Shown in pieces: positions 33,810 to 43,915 of a stretch of DNA of 64,000 nucleotides. The stretch is from Roseomonas mucosa (GTDB taxonomy: Bacteria > Pseudomonadota > Alphaproteobacteria > Acetobacterales > Acetobacteraceae). The first letter of the stretch is position 1. Every line of letters starts with the position of its first letter. Under the pieces are notes generated by a model. It had not been told where the DNA came from and searched no databases. It saw nothing but the letters and a program-made list of their open reading frames with translations. The stretch spans positions 124,001-188,000 of the forward strand of contig CAMDWG010000002.1 of NCBI GenBank assembly GCA_945878375.1, in the 5' to 3' direction. Both the position numbers and the translations under genes were made by a program.

Positions 33810-33863
33810 AAGCCGGGACCTGCGACGGCGGGCATGATGAGTGAGCCGGGAGCACCACAGCCG

Positions 33864-35276
33864 ATGACCGCCTTCCACCACCGCTTCGACCCGACGAGCC
33901 TGCGCGAATACGATATCCGCGGCATTGTCGGGCAGACCCTGCACCCGGAAGACGCCTTCGCCATTGGCCGCTGCTTCGGCTCCATGGTCGTGCGCGGCGG
34001 CGGGTCCAAGGTCGCGGTGGGCTATGATGGCCGCCTCTCCTCGCCGGAGATGGAGGCGCAGCTGGTGGCAGGCCTCCGCGCCTGCGGGCTTGAGGTTCTG
34101 CGCGTCGGCTGCGGCCCGACGCCGATGCTGTATTTCGCGACCTATGCGCTGGAAGCCGATGGCGGCGTGATGGTCACGGGCAGCCACAACCCGCCGAACT
34201 ACAACGGCTTCAAGATGATGCTGGGCAAGAAGCCCTTCTACGGCAAGCAGATCCAGGAGATCGGCCGGATGGCGGCGGAGGGCGATGTGGTGCCCGCCGC
34301 CATCGGCACCGACCGGCAGGTGGATGTCGCGGATCGCTATGTCGCGCGGATGATGCAGGATTGGGATGGTGGGGACCGCCCCCTCAAGGTCGTGTGGGAC
34401 CCGGGCAACGGCTCGGGCGCCGAGATCGTCAAGAAGATCGTGGCGCAACTGCCGGGCACGCATTTCGTCATCAACGGCACCATCGACGGCACCTTCCCCG
34501 CCCATCACCCGGACCCGACGGTCGCCAAGAACCTGGAGCAGATCATCGCGGAGGTCGCGCGCGAGGGCGCCGATCTCGGCATCGCCTTCGATGGCGACGC
34601 CGACCGGATCGGCGTGGTGGACGACCAGGGCAACATCTTCTTCGGCGACCAGCTTCTGGTCGTCCTCGCCCGCGACGTCCTCAAGTCGAAGCCGGGCGGG
34701 ACGATCATCGCCGATGTGAAGGCGTCCCAGGTCCTGTTCGACGAGATCGCCAAGGCCGGCGGCACGCCGCTGATGTGGAAGACCGGCCACAGCCTGATCA
34801 AGGCGAAGATGGCCGAGACCGGCAGCCCGCTGGCCGGGGAGATGTCGGGCCACATCTTCTTCGCCGACAAATGGTACGGCTTCGATGACGCGCCCTATTC
34901 CGCGATCCGCCTGCTCGGCATCGTCGCGCGGATGGCGGGGAAGCTGTCCGCCGTCCGCGCCGCGCTGCCGCAGGTCATCAACACGCCGGAACTCCGCTTC
35001 GACTGCCCGGACACACGGAAGTTCGAGGTGGTGGCGGAGGTGAAGCAGCGCCTCGCCGCTGCGGGCGCCAAGGTCCAGGATGTGGATGGCGTGCGGGTGC
35101 TGACCGAGGATGGGTGGTGGCTGCTCCGTGCCTCCAACACCCAGGCCGTGCTGGTGGCCCGCGCCGAGGCGAGCAGCGAGGCGGGGCTGGAGCGGCTGAA
35201 GGCGCAGATCGCCGGCCAGCTTCAGGGCTCCGGCCTGAAGGCGCCGGATTTCTCGGGCGAGAATGCGGGCCACTGA
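33864..35276 (+). CDS. Phosphomannomutase/phosphoglucomutase
   Basis: Interconverts hexose 1- and 6-phosphates for GDP-mannose or UDP-glucose synthesis. The 470-residue protein shows the four-domain pattern: the catalytic phospho-Ser in [11 protein letters not shown], the magnesium-binding DGDADR and the phosphate-binding RASNTQ near the C-terminus. The start is chosen at ATG 33864 ([10 protein letters not shown]); ATG 33837 is a nine-residue-longer alternative. The enzyme resembles AlgC-type dual-specificity mutases and fits its place after galU. Confidence 0.93.
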   Translation: MTAFHHRFDPTSLREYDIRGIVGQTLHPEDAFAIGRCFGSMVVRGGGSKVAVGYDGRLSSPEMEAQLVAGLRACGLEVLRVGCGPTPMLYFATYALEADGGVMVTGSHNPPNYNGFKMMLGKKPFYGKQIQEIGRMAAEGDVVPAAIGTDRQVDVADRYVARMMQDWDGGDRPLKVVWDPGNGSGAEIVKKIVAQLPGTHFVINGTIDGTFPAHHPDPTVAKNLEQIIAEVAREGADLGIAFDGDADRIGVVDDQGNIFFGDQLLVVLARDVLKSKPGGTIIADVKASQVLFDEIAKAGGTPLMWKTGHSLIKAKMAETGSPLAGEMSGHIFFADKWYGFDDAPYSAIRLLGIVARMAGKLSAVRAALPQVINTPELRFDCPDTRKFEVVAEVKQRLAAAGAKVQDVDGVRVLTEDGWWLLRASNTQAVLVARAEASSEAGLERLKAQIAGQLQGSGLKAPDFSGENAGH

Positions 35277-35629
35277 CCGCGCCGGTCTTCGTCTACGGCA
35301 CGCTCCTGGCGCCGCGCCTCTTCGCGCGCTTCGCCGGGCAGCGGCCGCTGTGCCGGGCGCTGCCGGCCAGGTTGACTGGCTGGCGGCGCGTGGTGCTGCG
35401 CGGCAAGCCCTATCCGACGCTCCGGCGCGGGGATGGGGTGGTCGATGGGCTGCTGCTGCCCCGACTCGGGCCTGCTGCCCTCGCCCGCCTCGCGGCCTAT
35501 GAGGGCGCGTCCTACGCCCTGGTGCCGGTGCGGGTTGCGACTCCGCGCGGCCCAAGGCGGGGGCGGGCCTGGATCGCCGCGCGCTGGCGCGCTGGGGCGC
35601 AGGCCTGGCCGCAGCCTGAACGAATCTGA
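35273..35629 (+). CDS. Gamma-glutamylcyclotransferase-like (AIG2) protein
   Basis: The 118-residue product has the family opening [10 protein letters not shown] and the catalytic Glu in [10 protein letters not shown]. Such small cytoplasmic proteins cyclise gamma-glutamylamines or related compounds; the substrate here is unknown. The open frame runs upstream, but the only start that fits is CTG at 35273 (CTGA overlapping the phosphomutase stop), giving LTAPVFVYG; no ATG, GTG or TTG lies near. Translation by coupling from the upstream gene would explain the unusual start. Confidence 0.75.
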   Translation: MTAPVFVYGTLLAPRLFARFAGQRPLCRALPARLTGWRRVVLRGKPYPTLRRGDGVVDGLLLPRLGPAALARLAAYEGASYALVPVRVATPRGPRRGRAWIAARWRAGAQAWPQPERI

Positions 35630-35723
35630 CCCGGAACCGGCCTCCGCGCGCAAATGTGAGCGCCGCCCGCCATCCTGCCGGGCTAGACCACCGGCTTCTC
35701 GCGAAGCGGTGAGGCAGGGGCAG

Positions 35724-36122
35724 ATGGCAAGCACAAGGGGCGCTGCGCGTAAGATTCTTGTCGTGGAGGATGAGGCGCTGGTGGCGATGCTGGTGGAGGA
35801 TGCGCTGCTCGATTCGGGCTTTGCCGTGATCGGCCCCGCGGCCACGGTGGATGAGGCGCTGGCCCTGCTGGACCAGGAGACTCCGGATGCGGTGGTGCTC
35901 GACCTCAATCTGGCAGGCGAGACCTCGACGCCGGTCGCGGATTGGCTGGCCGCGCGCGGCATCCCCTATGTGATCGCGACCGGCTATGGCGCTACGGGCC
36001 TGCCGGCCGGGCACCAGGACGCGATGGTGCTGGCCAAGCCTTATGACCCGGCCGAACTCACCTCCGTGCTCGATCGGATCTGCCGGCTGGAGCGAATCGG
36101 GGGCGGGCGCCTGGACGTGTAG
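35724..36122 (+). CDS. Stand-alone receiver (response regulator) protein
   Basis: Single receiver domain of 132 residues: acidic pair VVEDE, phospho-acceptor Asp about residue 60 in VVLDLNLAG, TGYG, and the KPYD lysine near the end. There is no output domain or neighbouring histidine kinase. The ATG at 35724 follows GAGGCAGGGG; the ORF track overextends into the upstream gene. Similar single receivers follow PAS/HWE kinases in alphaproteobacteria, so its partner is probably encoded elsewhere. Confidence 0.88.
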   Translation: MASTRGAARKILVVEDEALVAMLVEDALLDSGFAVIGPAATVDEALALLDQETPDAVVLDLNLAGETSTPVADWLAARGIPYVIATGYGATGLPAGHQDAMVLAKPYDPAELTSVLDRICRLERIGGGRLDV

Positions 36123-36165
36123 GGCGCCGTCCTGGCAGCGGATCGAGCCCGCAGGGTCGTCCGCT

Positions 36166-38298
36166 CTATGCCGCTTCGCGCTCCAGCGCCGAGAGCCTTG
36201 CAGGCAGGTCGTCCTGGCGGCAGGCCATCACCGCCAGCACCCCGACGCCGACCTGGCGCTTCGCCCGGTCGCCCAGCGCCACGCCATCCCCGGAATCGAG
36301 ATCGACCGCGATCCCACCCGGCCCGGCGACGCCATCCAGCGCGACCGTCACATGTTGGTCGGCGCCGAGCGACAGGGCCCGCCAGGGATCTGGCGTGACG
36401 CCCCGGCAGCGCAGCTTCAGCGCAAGCCCGCCTGGTGGGCCGCGCAACTCCAGCACCACGCGCAACCTCGTGCCCTTGGGCGCGTCGAGCGGCAGGGCGA
36501 GGGTCGCGATGCCATCGCGCGTCCAGGCGCCCCAGCCTTCCTGCCACCACCAGCCGAGGCCGTCCCGCACCGCCTCGCCCCAGGCGCCTTGCAGCGTCGG
36601 CGGCGGCGGCGCGGCGCCGAGCGCCAGGCGCAGCCCGGCCGGGAAGGCCGGGCGCGGCGCCGGGGCAGGGTGGGGGGCGGCCAGATGCGCCAGCGCCTCC
36701 GCCGCCGCCGCATCCCAGGGGCGGGTGGCGGCGGCGCGGTCGATCCGTGCCTCCAGCTCCGCGCGATGGGTGGGGGAGGTCGCGAGGCGTGCGATCGTGT
36801 CCACCAGCGCCGGCAGGTCGCCTTCGGGGAAGAACACCGCGCCGGGCGCGCCGGCTTCCAGCAGCCCGCTATGCGCCGGGACGATGCAGAGCTTCCCCAT
36901 CGCCAGGCTCTCGCTGACCGGCAGGCCCCAGCCTTCGTGGAAGGAGTTGTAGACGGTGAAGAGGCACCGCGCCGTCAGCCCCGCCAGGGCGAGGTCCGAG
37001 ACCCCAGACAGCCGCGTGACCTTGCGCTTCAATTCGGGCGAATGCGCCAGCAGGCCGAGCGCGCCTTCCGCCCGCCAGCCGGGCCGGCCGACGCAGACCA
37101 GCCGCGGCACCGCATCCGTCCCGAGGCGCCGGCACAGCTCGATCCAGGCCTGGAAGACCAGAAGGTGGTTCTTGCGGCTCTCGAGGGTCGCGACGAACAG
37201 CACGAAGGGCTCGTCCGGCAGGTCGAGCGCCTCCGCGGCCAGGGCGGCGGCTTCGGCCGGGGGCGGCGCCTCGGCGGCCAACGGGATCACGGCGGGGATC
37301 GCGAGCTGGCAGAGGGGCGCGGCGAAGCGGCGTGTATCCGCGGCCGTCGCCCGGGAATTGGCCATCATCAGATCGGCATGCAGCGCGAGCGCCGCGAACC
37401 AGCGCGCATAGAGCCGCGCCGTCAGCTCCAGGCAATGCTCCGGCATCAGCAGCGGCACGCAATCATGCAGGAAGCAGGCGTAGCGCAGTGGCACCTGCCG
37501 GCGCAGCATCCGCAGGCCGCGGAAGAAATCCTCGATCCCCCAGGAATTGCCGAAGCCGGCCAGCGTCGCGCCGGGCAGGATGGGCGCCTCCGGCCGGGCA
37601 TCGGCGTCGCAGAGGGCAGCGGTGGCCGCCCGCCAGTCCGGATCATCGCCCGCGCCAAGCCGCGCCAGGCGCAGCATGTCGCGGAACGCGGCGGTCTCCA
37701 CATGCCACCAGCGCCAGATGGAGGGATCATAGGCGACCAGGATCACCGGCGCGGGGGGCGCGGGATGCGCCAGGATGGCGCCGAGCAGGCCCATCTGCAC
37801 GCGCTGGATGCCGGTGGGAATCCGGGCGTCGCGCAGATAGTCCAACAGGTCGGTGACATCGAAGCAGAGCTGCGTCGGCGGACCCTCGGGCGGCAGGGGC
37901 AGGGGGGCGGGGAGCGTATCGGGGGGCGGGGCCAGGCGGTGGCGCATCAGCAGCACCTCCCGCCGCAGCAGGATCGAGTCCGGGTCGAGGTCGCGGGCCG
38001 CCAGCATCCGCGCCGCGGCTTCCCCCCCACGGCCGAGCAGGCGCAGCGCGTGGCCCTCCTGCAGGGCGGGGTCGGGGTCGTCAGGCGCCAGCTCGGCAGC
38101 GCGGCGGTAGTGGTCGAGCGCGGCCTCCGGGTCGCCGCCCTCCTTCACCGCATGGCCCAGCTGGACATGGATCTGCCAGTGCTGCGGTCGGGCCTGGAGA
38201 TAGGCGCGGTAGAAGGGCTCGGCCGCCGTCCAGTCGCCGCCATCGCGCAGCGCATCGGCATGGGCCAGCAGGGCTTCGGGCGGGGCGGCGAGGTCCAT
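36166..38298 (-). CDS. TPR-glycosyltransferase fusion
   Basis: The 710-residue protein has N-terminal tetratricopeptide repeats (about residues 1-105, with EGGDPEAALDHYRRAAELAPDD as the clearest unit), then a GT-B glycosyltransferase of GT4 type (about 140-560). Its C-terminal Rossmann half has LFVATLESRKNH and VYNSFHEGWGLPVSESLAMGK, the nucleotide-sugar-binding acidic E-x7-E pattern. The last 130 residues form an extra beta-rich domain. It probably adds sugars in surface or exopolysaccharide synthesis, with the TPR part binding partner proteins. The gene lies 26 bases downstream of ugpC on the same strand. Confidence 0.88.
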   Translation of the reverse strand: MDLAAPPEALLAHADALRDGGDWTAAEPFYRAYLQARPQHWQIHVQLGHAVKEGGDPEAALDHYRRAAELAPDDPDPALQEGHALRLLGRGGEAAARMLAARDLDPDSILLRREVLLMRHRLAPPPDTLPAPLPLPPEGPPTQLCFDVTDLLDYLRDARIPTGIQRVQMGLLGAILAHPAPPAPVILVAYDPSIWRWWHVETAAFRDMLRLARLGAGDDPDWRAATAALCDADARPEAPILPGATLAGFGNSWGIEDFFRGLRMLRRQVPLRYACFLHDCVPLLMPEHCLELTARLYARWFAALALHADLMMANSRATAADTRRFAAPLCQLAIPAVIPLAAEAPPPAEAAALAAEALDLPDEPFVLFVATLESRKNHLLVFQAWIELCRRLGTDAVPRLVCVGRPGWRAEGALGLLAHSPELKRKVTRLSGVSDLALAGLTARCLFTVYNSFHEGWGLPVSESLAMGKLCIVPAHSGLLEAGAPGAVFFPEGDLPALVDTIARLATSPTHRAELEARIDRAAATRPWDAAAAEALAHLAAPHPAPAPRPAFPAGLRLALGAAPPPPTLQGAWGEAVRDGLGWWWQEGWGAWTRDGIATLALPLDAPKGTRLRVVLELRGPPGGLALKLRCRGVTPDPWRALSLGADQHVTVALDGVAGPGGIAVDLDSGDGVALGDRAKRQVGVGVLAVMACRQDDLPARLSALEREAA

Positions 38299-38324
38299 CG
38301 CCGCCCTTCTACCAAAGGTTGGGT

Positions 38325-39416
<1,092 letters not shown>

Positions 39417-39418
39417 CG

Positions 39419-40327
39419 CTACTTCTCCGTGTCCGTCAGGCCCTTCACGAACCAGCGCTGCATCAGGATCACCACCGCGATCGGCGGCAGCAGCGCGAGC
39501 ACCGTGGTGGCCATCACGATGTTCCATTCGGTGTCGGCCTCGGCGCCCAGCATCTTCACGATGCCGATGACGATGGTCTCCACATCGGAGCTGGTGGTGA
39601 CCAGCAGCGGCCAGAGATACTGGTTCCAGCCATAGACGAAGAGGATCACGAAGAGGGCCGCGATGTTGGTCGCCGAGAGCGGCAGCACGATGTCCTTGAA
39701 GAAACGCATCGGCCCCGCGCCGTCGATCTTGGCGGCCTCCACCAATTCGTCGGGGATGGTCAGGAAGAACTGCCGGAACAGCAGAGTGGCCGTGGCGGAG
39801 GCGATCAGCGGGATGATCAGCCCCTGATAGGTGTTCACCATGCCGAGGTCGCTGACCACCTGGAAGGTCGGGAAGATGCGCACTTCCACCGGCAGCATCA
39901 GCGTGATGAAGATGGCCCAGAAGCACAGCATGCGGCCGGGGAAGGAGAAGAAGGCCACCGCATAGGCCGATGTGATCGAGATCGCGACCTTGCCGATGGT
40001 GATCAGCAGCGCCATCACCGCGCTGTTGAACATCATGGTCGAGACGGGAACAGAAGCGCGGCGCGTGTTCCCCGCGCTCCAGGCTGTGCTGTAGTTGGTC
40101 CAGGCCTCGGTGCCTGGCAGCAAGGGCACGTCGCCGCGCCCGATGGTGGCTGCGTCATGCGTCGAGCCCATCAGCACGATCCAGATGGGCAGGGCGAAGA
40201 GCAGAACGCCGAGGATCAGGATACCGTGCGTGGTGAAATCCGCGAGGCGGTAGCGCCGGCGAGGCGCCGCGGCCTCCCCCTCGTCGGGCGGGAGGGAGGC
40301 TGCCATGGTGGGCTGGGCATGCGGCAT
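39419..40327 (-). CDS. ugpE: Ugp-type ABC importer permease, UgpE-like
   Basis: Inner-membrane protein of 302 residues with about six transmembrane segments, starting with a hydrophilic tail ([11 protein letters not shown]...). The cytoplasmic EAA loop that contacts the ATPase is visible as ELVEAAKIDGAGPMRFFKDIVLP. The stop of ugpA shares a base with its ATG (TGATG). It pairs with UgpA for transport. Confidence 0.94.
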   Translation of the reverse strand: MPHAQPTMAASLPPDEGEAAAPRRRYRLADFTTHGILILGVLLFALPIWIVLMGSTHDAATIGRGDVPLLPGTEAWTNYSTAWSAGNTRRASVPVSTMMFNSAVMALLITIGKVAISITSAYAVAFFSFPGRMLCFWAIFITLMLPVEVRIFPTFQVVSDLGMVNTYQGLIIPLIASATATLLFRQFFLTIPDELVEAAKIDGAGPMRFFKDIVLPLSATNIAALFVILFVYGWNQYLWPLLVTTSSDVETIVIGIVKMLGAEADTEWNIVMATTVLALLPPIAVVILMQRWFVKGLTDTEK

Positions 40328-41208
40328 CAGTAGTGCACCCGGCGTTCGATGAAGCGGAACTGCACCAGCGTCAGCGCCATCACCGCCACCATCAAGACCA
40401 CCGACTGCGCGGCCGAGGAGCCGAGGTCGAGGTTCACCCGGCCATCGACATAGGCCCGGTAGATCAGCGTCTGAGTGGCATTGCCGGGGCCGCCGCCGGT
40501 CAGTGCATCGATGATGCCGAAGGTGTCGAAGACGGCGGAGGTGATGTTGATCACCAGCAGGAAGAAGGTGGTGGGCGACAGAAGGGGGAAGATCACGGTC
40601 CAGAAGCGCCGCGCCGGCCTCGCGCCGTCGATGACAGCGGCCTCCAGCACGGATTTCGGGATGGACTGCAGCCCCGCCAGGAAGAAGAGGAAATTATAAG
40701 AGACCTGCTTCCACGCCGCGGCCAGGATGACCACCAGCATCGCCTGTCCCCCGTTCAGCCGGTAATCCCAGGCGATCCCCCAGCTGTTCAGCAACTGCCC
40801 CAGCAGGCCGAGGTTGGGGTGAAAGAGGAAGATATAGAGCACCGCCGCGATGGCCGGCGCGATGGCATAGGGCCAGATCAGCAGGGTCCGATAGGTGCCG
40901 CGGCCACGGATCTGACGGTCGGCGAGCACCGCCAGCAGCAGCGCGACCCCCATGGACAGGACCGTGACCCAGAGGCTGAACCAGATCGTATTCCAGACGA
41001 CTTGCAGATACCGCGCATCGGCAAAGAGCTCCTCGAAATTCTCGAGGCCCACGAACACCACCGAGATTCCGAAGGCATCCTGCCGCAGGAAGGAGTAGCG
41101 GATGGCCTCGGCCGCCGGCCAGAAGAAGAAGATGGCCGTGATGAGAAGTTGCGGCGCCAGAAGCAGATAGGGCAGCAGCTTATTACCGAAGATGACTTTG
41201 CGCTGCAT
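40327..41208 (-). CDS. ugpA: Ugp-type ABC importer permease, UgpA-like
   Basis: Inner-membrane permease of 293 residues with about six hydrophobic segments; the EAA loop reads [25 protein letters not shown]. The ORF track starts at a GTG (41217), but ATG 41208 ([10 protein letters not shown]) is more likely. It overlaps ugpE by one base, and ugpB lies 55 bases upstream. Confidence 0.94.
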   Translation of the reverse strand: MQRKVIFGNKLLPYLLLAPQLLITAIFFFWPAAEAIRYSFLRQDAFGISVVFVGLENFEELFADARYLQVVWNTIWFSLWVTVLSMGVALLLAVLADRQIRGRGTYRTLLIWPYAIAPAIAAVLYIFLFHPNLGLLGQLLNSWGIAWDYRLNGGQAMLVVILAAAWKQVSYNFLFFLAGLQSIPKSVLEAAVIDGARPARRFWTVIFPLLSPTTFFLLVINITSAVFDTFGIIDALTGGGPGNATQTLIYRAYVDGRVNLDLGSSAAQSVVLMVAVMALTLVQFRFIERRVHY

Positions 41209-41262
41209 CGTGATCACCGCAAGTGAGGGGGGCGGACGCGCCGCCCCCCGGGATGGTCCGCC

Positions 41263-42612
41263 TCAGCGGCGGTTGGCGCGCTCGAAGTTGCGCAGCACCA
41301 CGTCGGAACGGGTATTCGCGGCAGCCAGCAGGGCTTGCGTGTTCTGCTGACCCTGGAAGCCGCGTTCCAGCTCTTCCTGGATGATGTTGCGGATCTCGAC
41401 GAAGCCGCCCAGGCGGAAGCCCTGGCTGTTGGGCGTCGGCGCCGCGCGGGAAAGCTGCGTGATGGCCGCGTCCGCACCGGGGTTCTGGCGGTAGTAGCCC
41501 TCGGCCTTCGCGGATTCGAAGGCGGCCAGCGTCAGGGGCACATAGCCCGTGACCTTGTGCCACCACTTGTCCTGCTCCGCGTCGGAGATGAAGCGGTAGA
41601 ACTCGGCCACCGCGCGGTACTCGGCCGCCGTGCGGTTGCGGGCCGTCAGCGTCCAGAGGCTGGCGCCGCCGATCACGCCGTTCTTCGGGCTGGCCGTCAG
41701 GTCGCCATGGTGCGGCAGCACCACAGAGGCCCAGCGGAACTGCGCCTCGCGCTCCACTGCCGCACGGCCGGCCGAGGAGTTGAAGCTGATGCCAGCCTTG
41801 CCCGCCGGGAAGGCCGCGCCGCCGCCGCCGTCGCGGCCGCCATAGGTGAACAGGCCATCGCGCTGCATCGAGAGCAGCATCTCGGTCTGCTTGCCGAAGA
41901 AGCCGTCGGTCAGGTTCATGCGGGCGTCGAGGCCCTGGAAGCCGTTGGCCGGCGTGGCGAGCGCCACATCGTGCATCGAGGATTGCTGCTCGAACATCAC
42001 CCAGGTCGGCCAGGCGGTGGTAACGGCCATCTCCACGCCGCCACGCGCCTTGAGCGCCTGGGCCGCCGTGCGGACCTCGGCCCAGGTCTTGGGCAGCTCG
42101 GTGGTGGACAGGCCCGCGCGCTGGAAGGCGTCGAGGTTGATCCACATCACCGCGGAGGAGGAGTTGTGCGGCATGGACACCAGGCGGCCCTGGGTGTCGC
42201 TGTAATAGCCCCGCACGCCGGCCAGGTAGCGCTCGGGGTTCAGCTCGATGCCGGCCTCGCGCAGCAGTTCATGGGTCGGGCGGATGGCGGGGCCAGCGCC
42301 CATCATGGTCGCGGTGCCCACCTCGAAGACCTGCGCGATGTGCGGCGGCGTGCCGGCGCGCCACGCGGCGATGGCGCCCGTCATGACGTCGACATAGGAA
42401 CCGCGGAAGGTGGCGACCACCCGGTAGCGGTCCTGGCTGTCATTGAAGCGCTGGACCTGCTCGGCCACGCGCTCGCCGAGCGCACCGCCCAGCCCGTACC
42501 AGAACTGGACCTCCGTGCGGCCGCCGGCGCCGGTCTGGGCGCGGGCCGAGGGGGCGATGAAGGGGACTGACAGAATGCCAGCCGAAACGGCCAGCAGTGA
42601 GCGGCGCTGCAT
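41263..42612 (-). CDS. ugpB: Ugp-type ABC importer solute-binding protein
   Basis: Periplasmic binding protein of 449 residues with an N-terminal signal containing twin arginines (MQRRSLLAVSAG...ARAQ), so Tat export is possible. The mature start VQFWYGLGGALGERV and the SSSAVMWINLDAF segment match the UgpB family, which binds sn-glycerol-3-phosphate or glycerophosphodiesters. It leads the ugpBAEC operon; no phosphodiesterase (ugpQ) gene is nearby. Confidence 0.93.
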   Translation of the reverse strand: MQRRSLLAVSAGILSVPFIAPSARAQTGAGGRTEVQFWYGLGGALGERVAEQVQRFNDSQDRYRVVATFRGSYVDVMTGAIAAWRAGTPPHIAQVFEVGTATMMGAGPAIRPTHELLREAGIELNPERYLAGVRGYYSDTQGRLVSMPHNSSSAVMWINLDAFQRAGLSTTELPKTWAEVRTAAQALKARGGVEMAVTTAWPTWVMFEQQSSMHDVALATPANGFQGLDARMNLTDGFFGKQTEMLLSMQRDGLFTYGGRDGGGGAAFPAGKAGISFNSSAGRAAVEREAQFRWASVVLPHHGDLTASPKNGVIGGASLWTLTARNRTAAEYRAVAEFYRFISDAEQDKWWHKVTGYVPLTLAAFESAKAEGYYRQNPGADAAITQLSRAAPTPNSQGFRLGGFVEIRNIIQEELERGFQGQQNTQALLAAANTRSDVVLRNFERANRR

Positions 42613-42711
42613 CGAGATGCTCTCCCAGGCGTGTTGGTGACGCGCCGGCGACCTAGCGGCAGGGCGTTGCTCGACGTTTACAGAAACATGACATAACGAT
42701 GAAGCGCGACC

Positions 42712-43914
42712 TCATGTCACGGAAGCCGCCCTCCGGAGTCCCGCAATCATCGAGGAGCGCAATAAATGTTCTCGCGCCCGGGCCGGATCGGCCGCGATTC
42801 GCTGGAGGTCGGCCAGCATCTCCGCCCGGCGCGCCGGGTCCGTCTCCCGCATCCGGGCGCGGTTGCGGTCGGCCTGGGCGATGATCTCGGCTTCCGCCAC
42901 CGGGCGCCGGCGGCGGGTGTAGCGGTCGAGCAGGCTGGCCTCGGCCTCTCCGCGCCACACCGGGGCGAGGGTCGCGGCCAGTTCCATCGCGTCTTGGATG
43001 CCGCCATTCATCCCCATGCCCCCGGATGGGCTGTTCAGATGCGCTGCATCGCCCGCCAGAAGCAACCGCCCGCGCCGGTAGTCGGCGACGATTCGCTGGT
43101 GGACGCGATAGGGGCGGAGGTCGGGCACGTCATAGGGCGTGGGCTTGGGGTGGATCGCCTGCAGCTTGCGCTCCACCGCTTCCGGCCGCTGCGCGTCCTC
43201 CACCGTCTCGCCGGGGGCGGGGTAGAGGCTCGCGCGCCATTTCCCGGGCACGCGCAGCAGGCTGAAGGTGCCGCTGAAGGCGGCGTGGCGGGTCCAGATG
43301 TAGTTGACGTTGGACAGGCCTTCGAAGGCGGTGGCGAAGTCGAAGGGCGTGGTCGCGAGGATCGTCGTCTCGGGATAGGTGTCGCCGGGGAAGTCGAGCC
43401 CCATCGCCCGCCGCACCGCGCTTCGCGCCCCGTCGCAGCCGATGGCGAAGGGCACGCGCAGCGGGTCGAAGCCTGTCCCGGTGATGGTCACGCCATCCTC
43501 GTCCTGCGCCACCTGTTCGGCGCGGCAGCCGAAGTGCAGGTCGACCAAGCCCGCATGCTCCGCGCGGAGCTTCGCGACCACCAGCCGCGACAGCCGCCAT
43601 TGCTCGGCCTGGAGGCGATAGGGATGGGCCGTGTCGTCCTTCAGCACGCCGAGATCGAAGACCGCGCGCGCGCCATCCTCATGCCGACGGATCTGCCAGG
43701 TCGGCGTCACCAGCCCCTGCGCGACCAGCGGCGTCCCGAGGCCGAGCGTGTCCAGCATGTCGAGCGTCGGCGGGTGGAAGGTGGAGGCGCGGAGTTCCTC
43801 CACGATATCCGCCTCCGCCTCCAGCACCGTGCTGGGGATGCCAAGGGTCGCGAGGCGAAGCGCGAGCACCAGCCCGACCGGGCCGGCGCCGATGATGGCG
43901 ATGCGCTGATCCAT
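42712..43914 (-). CDS. FAD-dependent monooxygenase (aromatic hydroxylase family)
   Basis: Group A flavin monooxygenase of 400 residues. The dinucleotide motif GAGPVGLVLALRLA (about residues 9-22), the DG motif GCDGARSAVRR and the GD motif LLAGDAAHLNSPSGGMGMN are all present. Known members hydroxylate phenols, salicylate or similar rings using NAD(P)H and O2; the substrate here is unknown. Its ATG lies one base after the stop of an upstream glycosyltransferase gene on the same strand, so the two are probably co-translated, an unexpected pairing. Confidence 0.9.
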   Translation of the reverse strand: MDQRIAIIGAGPVGLVLALRLATLGIPSTVLEAEADIVEELRASTFHPPTLDMLDTLGLGTPLVAQGLVTPTWQIRRHEDGARAVFDLGVLKDDTAHPYRLQAEQWRLSRLVVAKLRAEHAGLVDLHFGCRAEQVAQDEDGVTITGTGFDPLRVPFAIGCDGARSAVRRAMGLDFPGDTYPETTILATTPFDFATAFEGLSNVNYIWTRHAAFSGTFSLLRVPGKWRASLYPAPGETVEDAQRPEAVERKLQAIHPKPTPYDVPDLRPYRVHQRIVADYRRGRLLLAGDAAHLNSPSGGMGMNGGIQDAMELAATLAPVWRGEAEASLLDRYTRRRRPVAEAEIIAQADRNRARMRETDPARRAEMLADLQRIAADPARAREHLLRSSMIAGLRRAASVT

Positions 43915-43915
43915 G

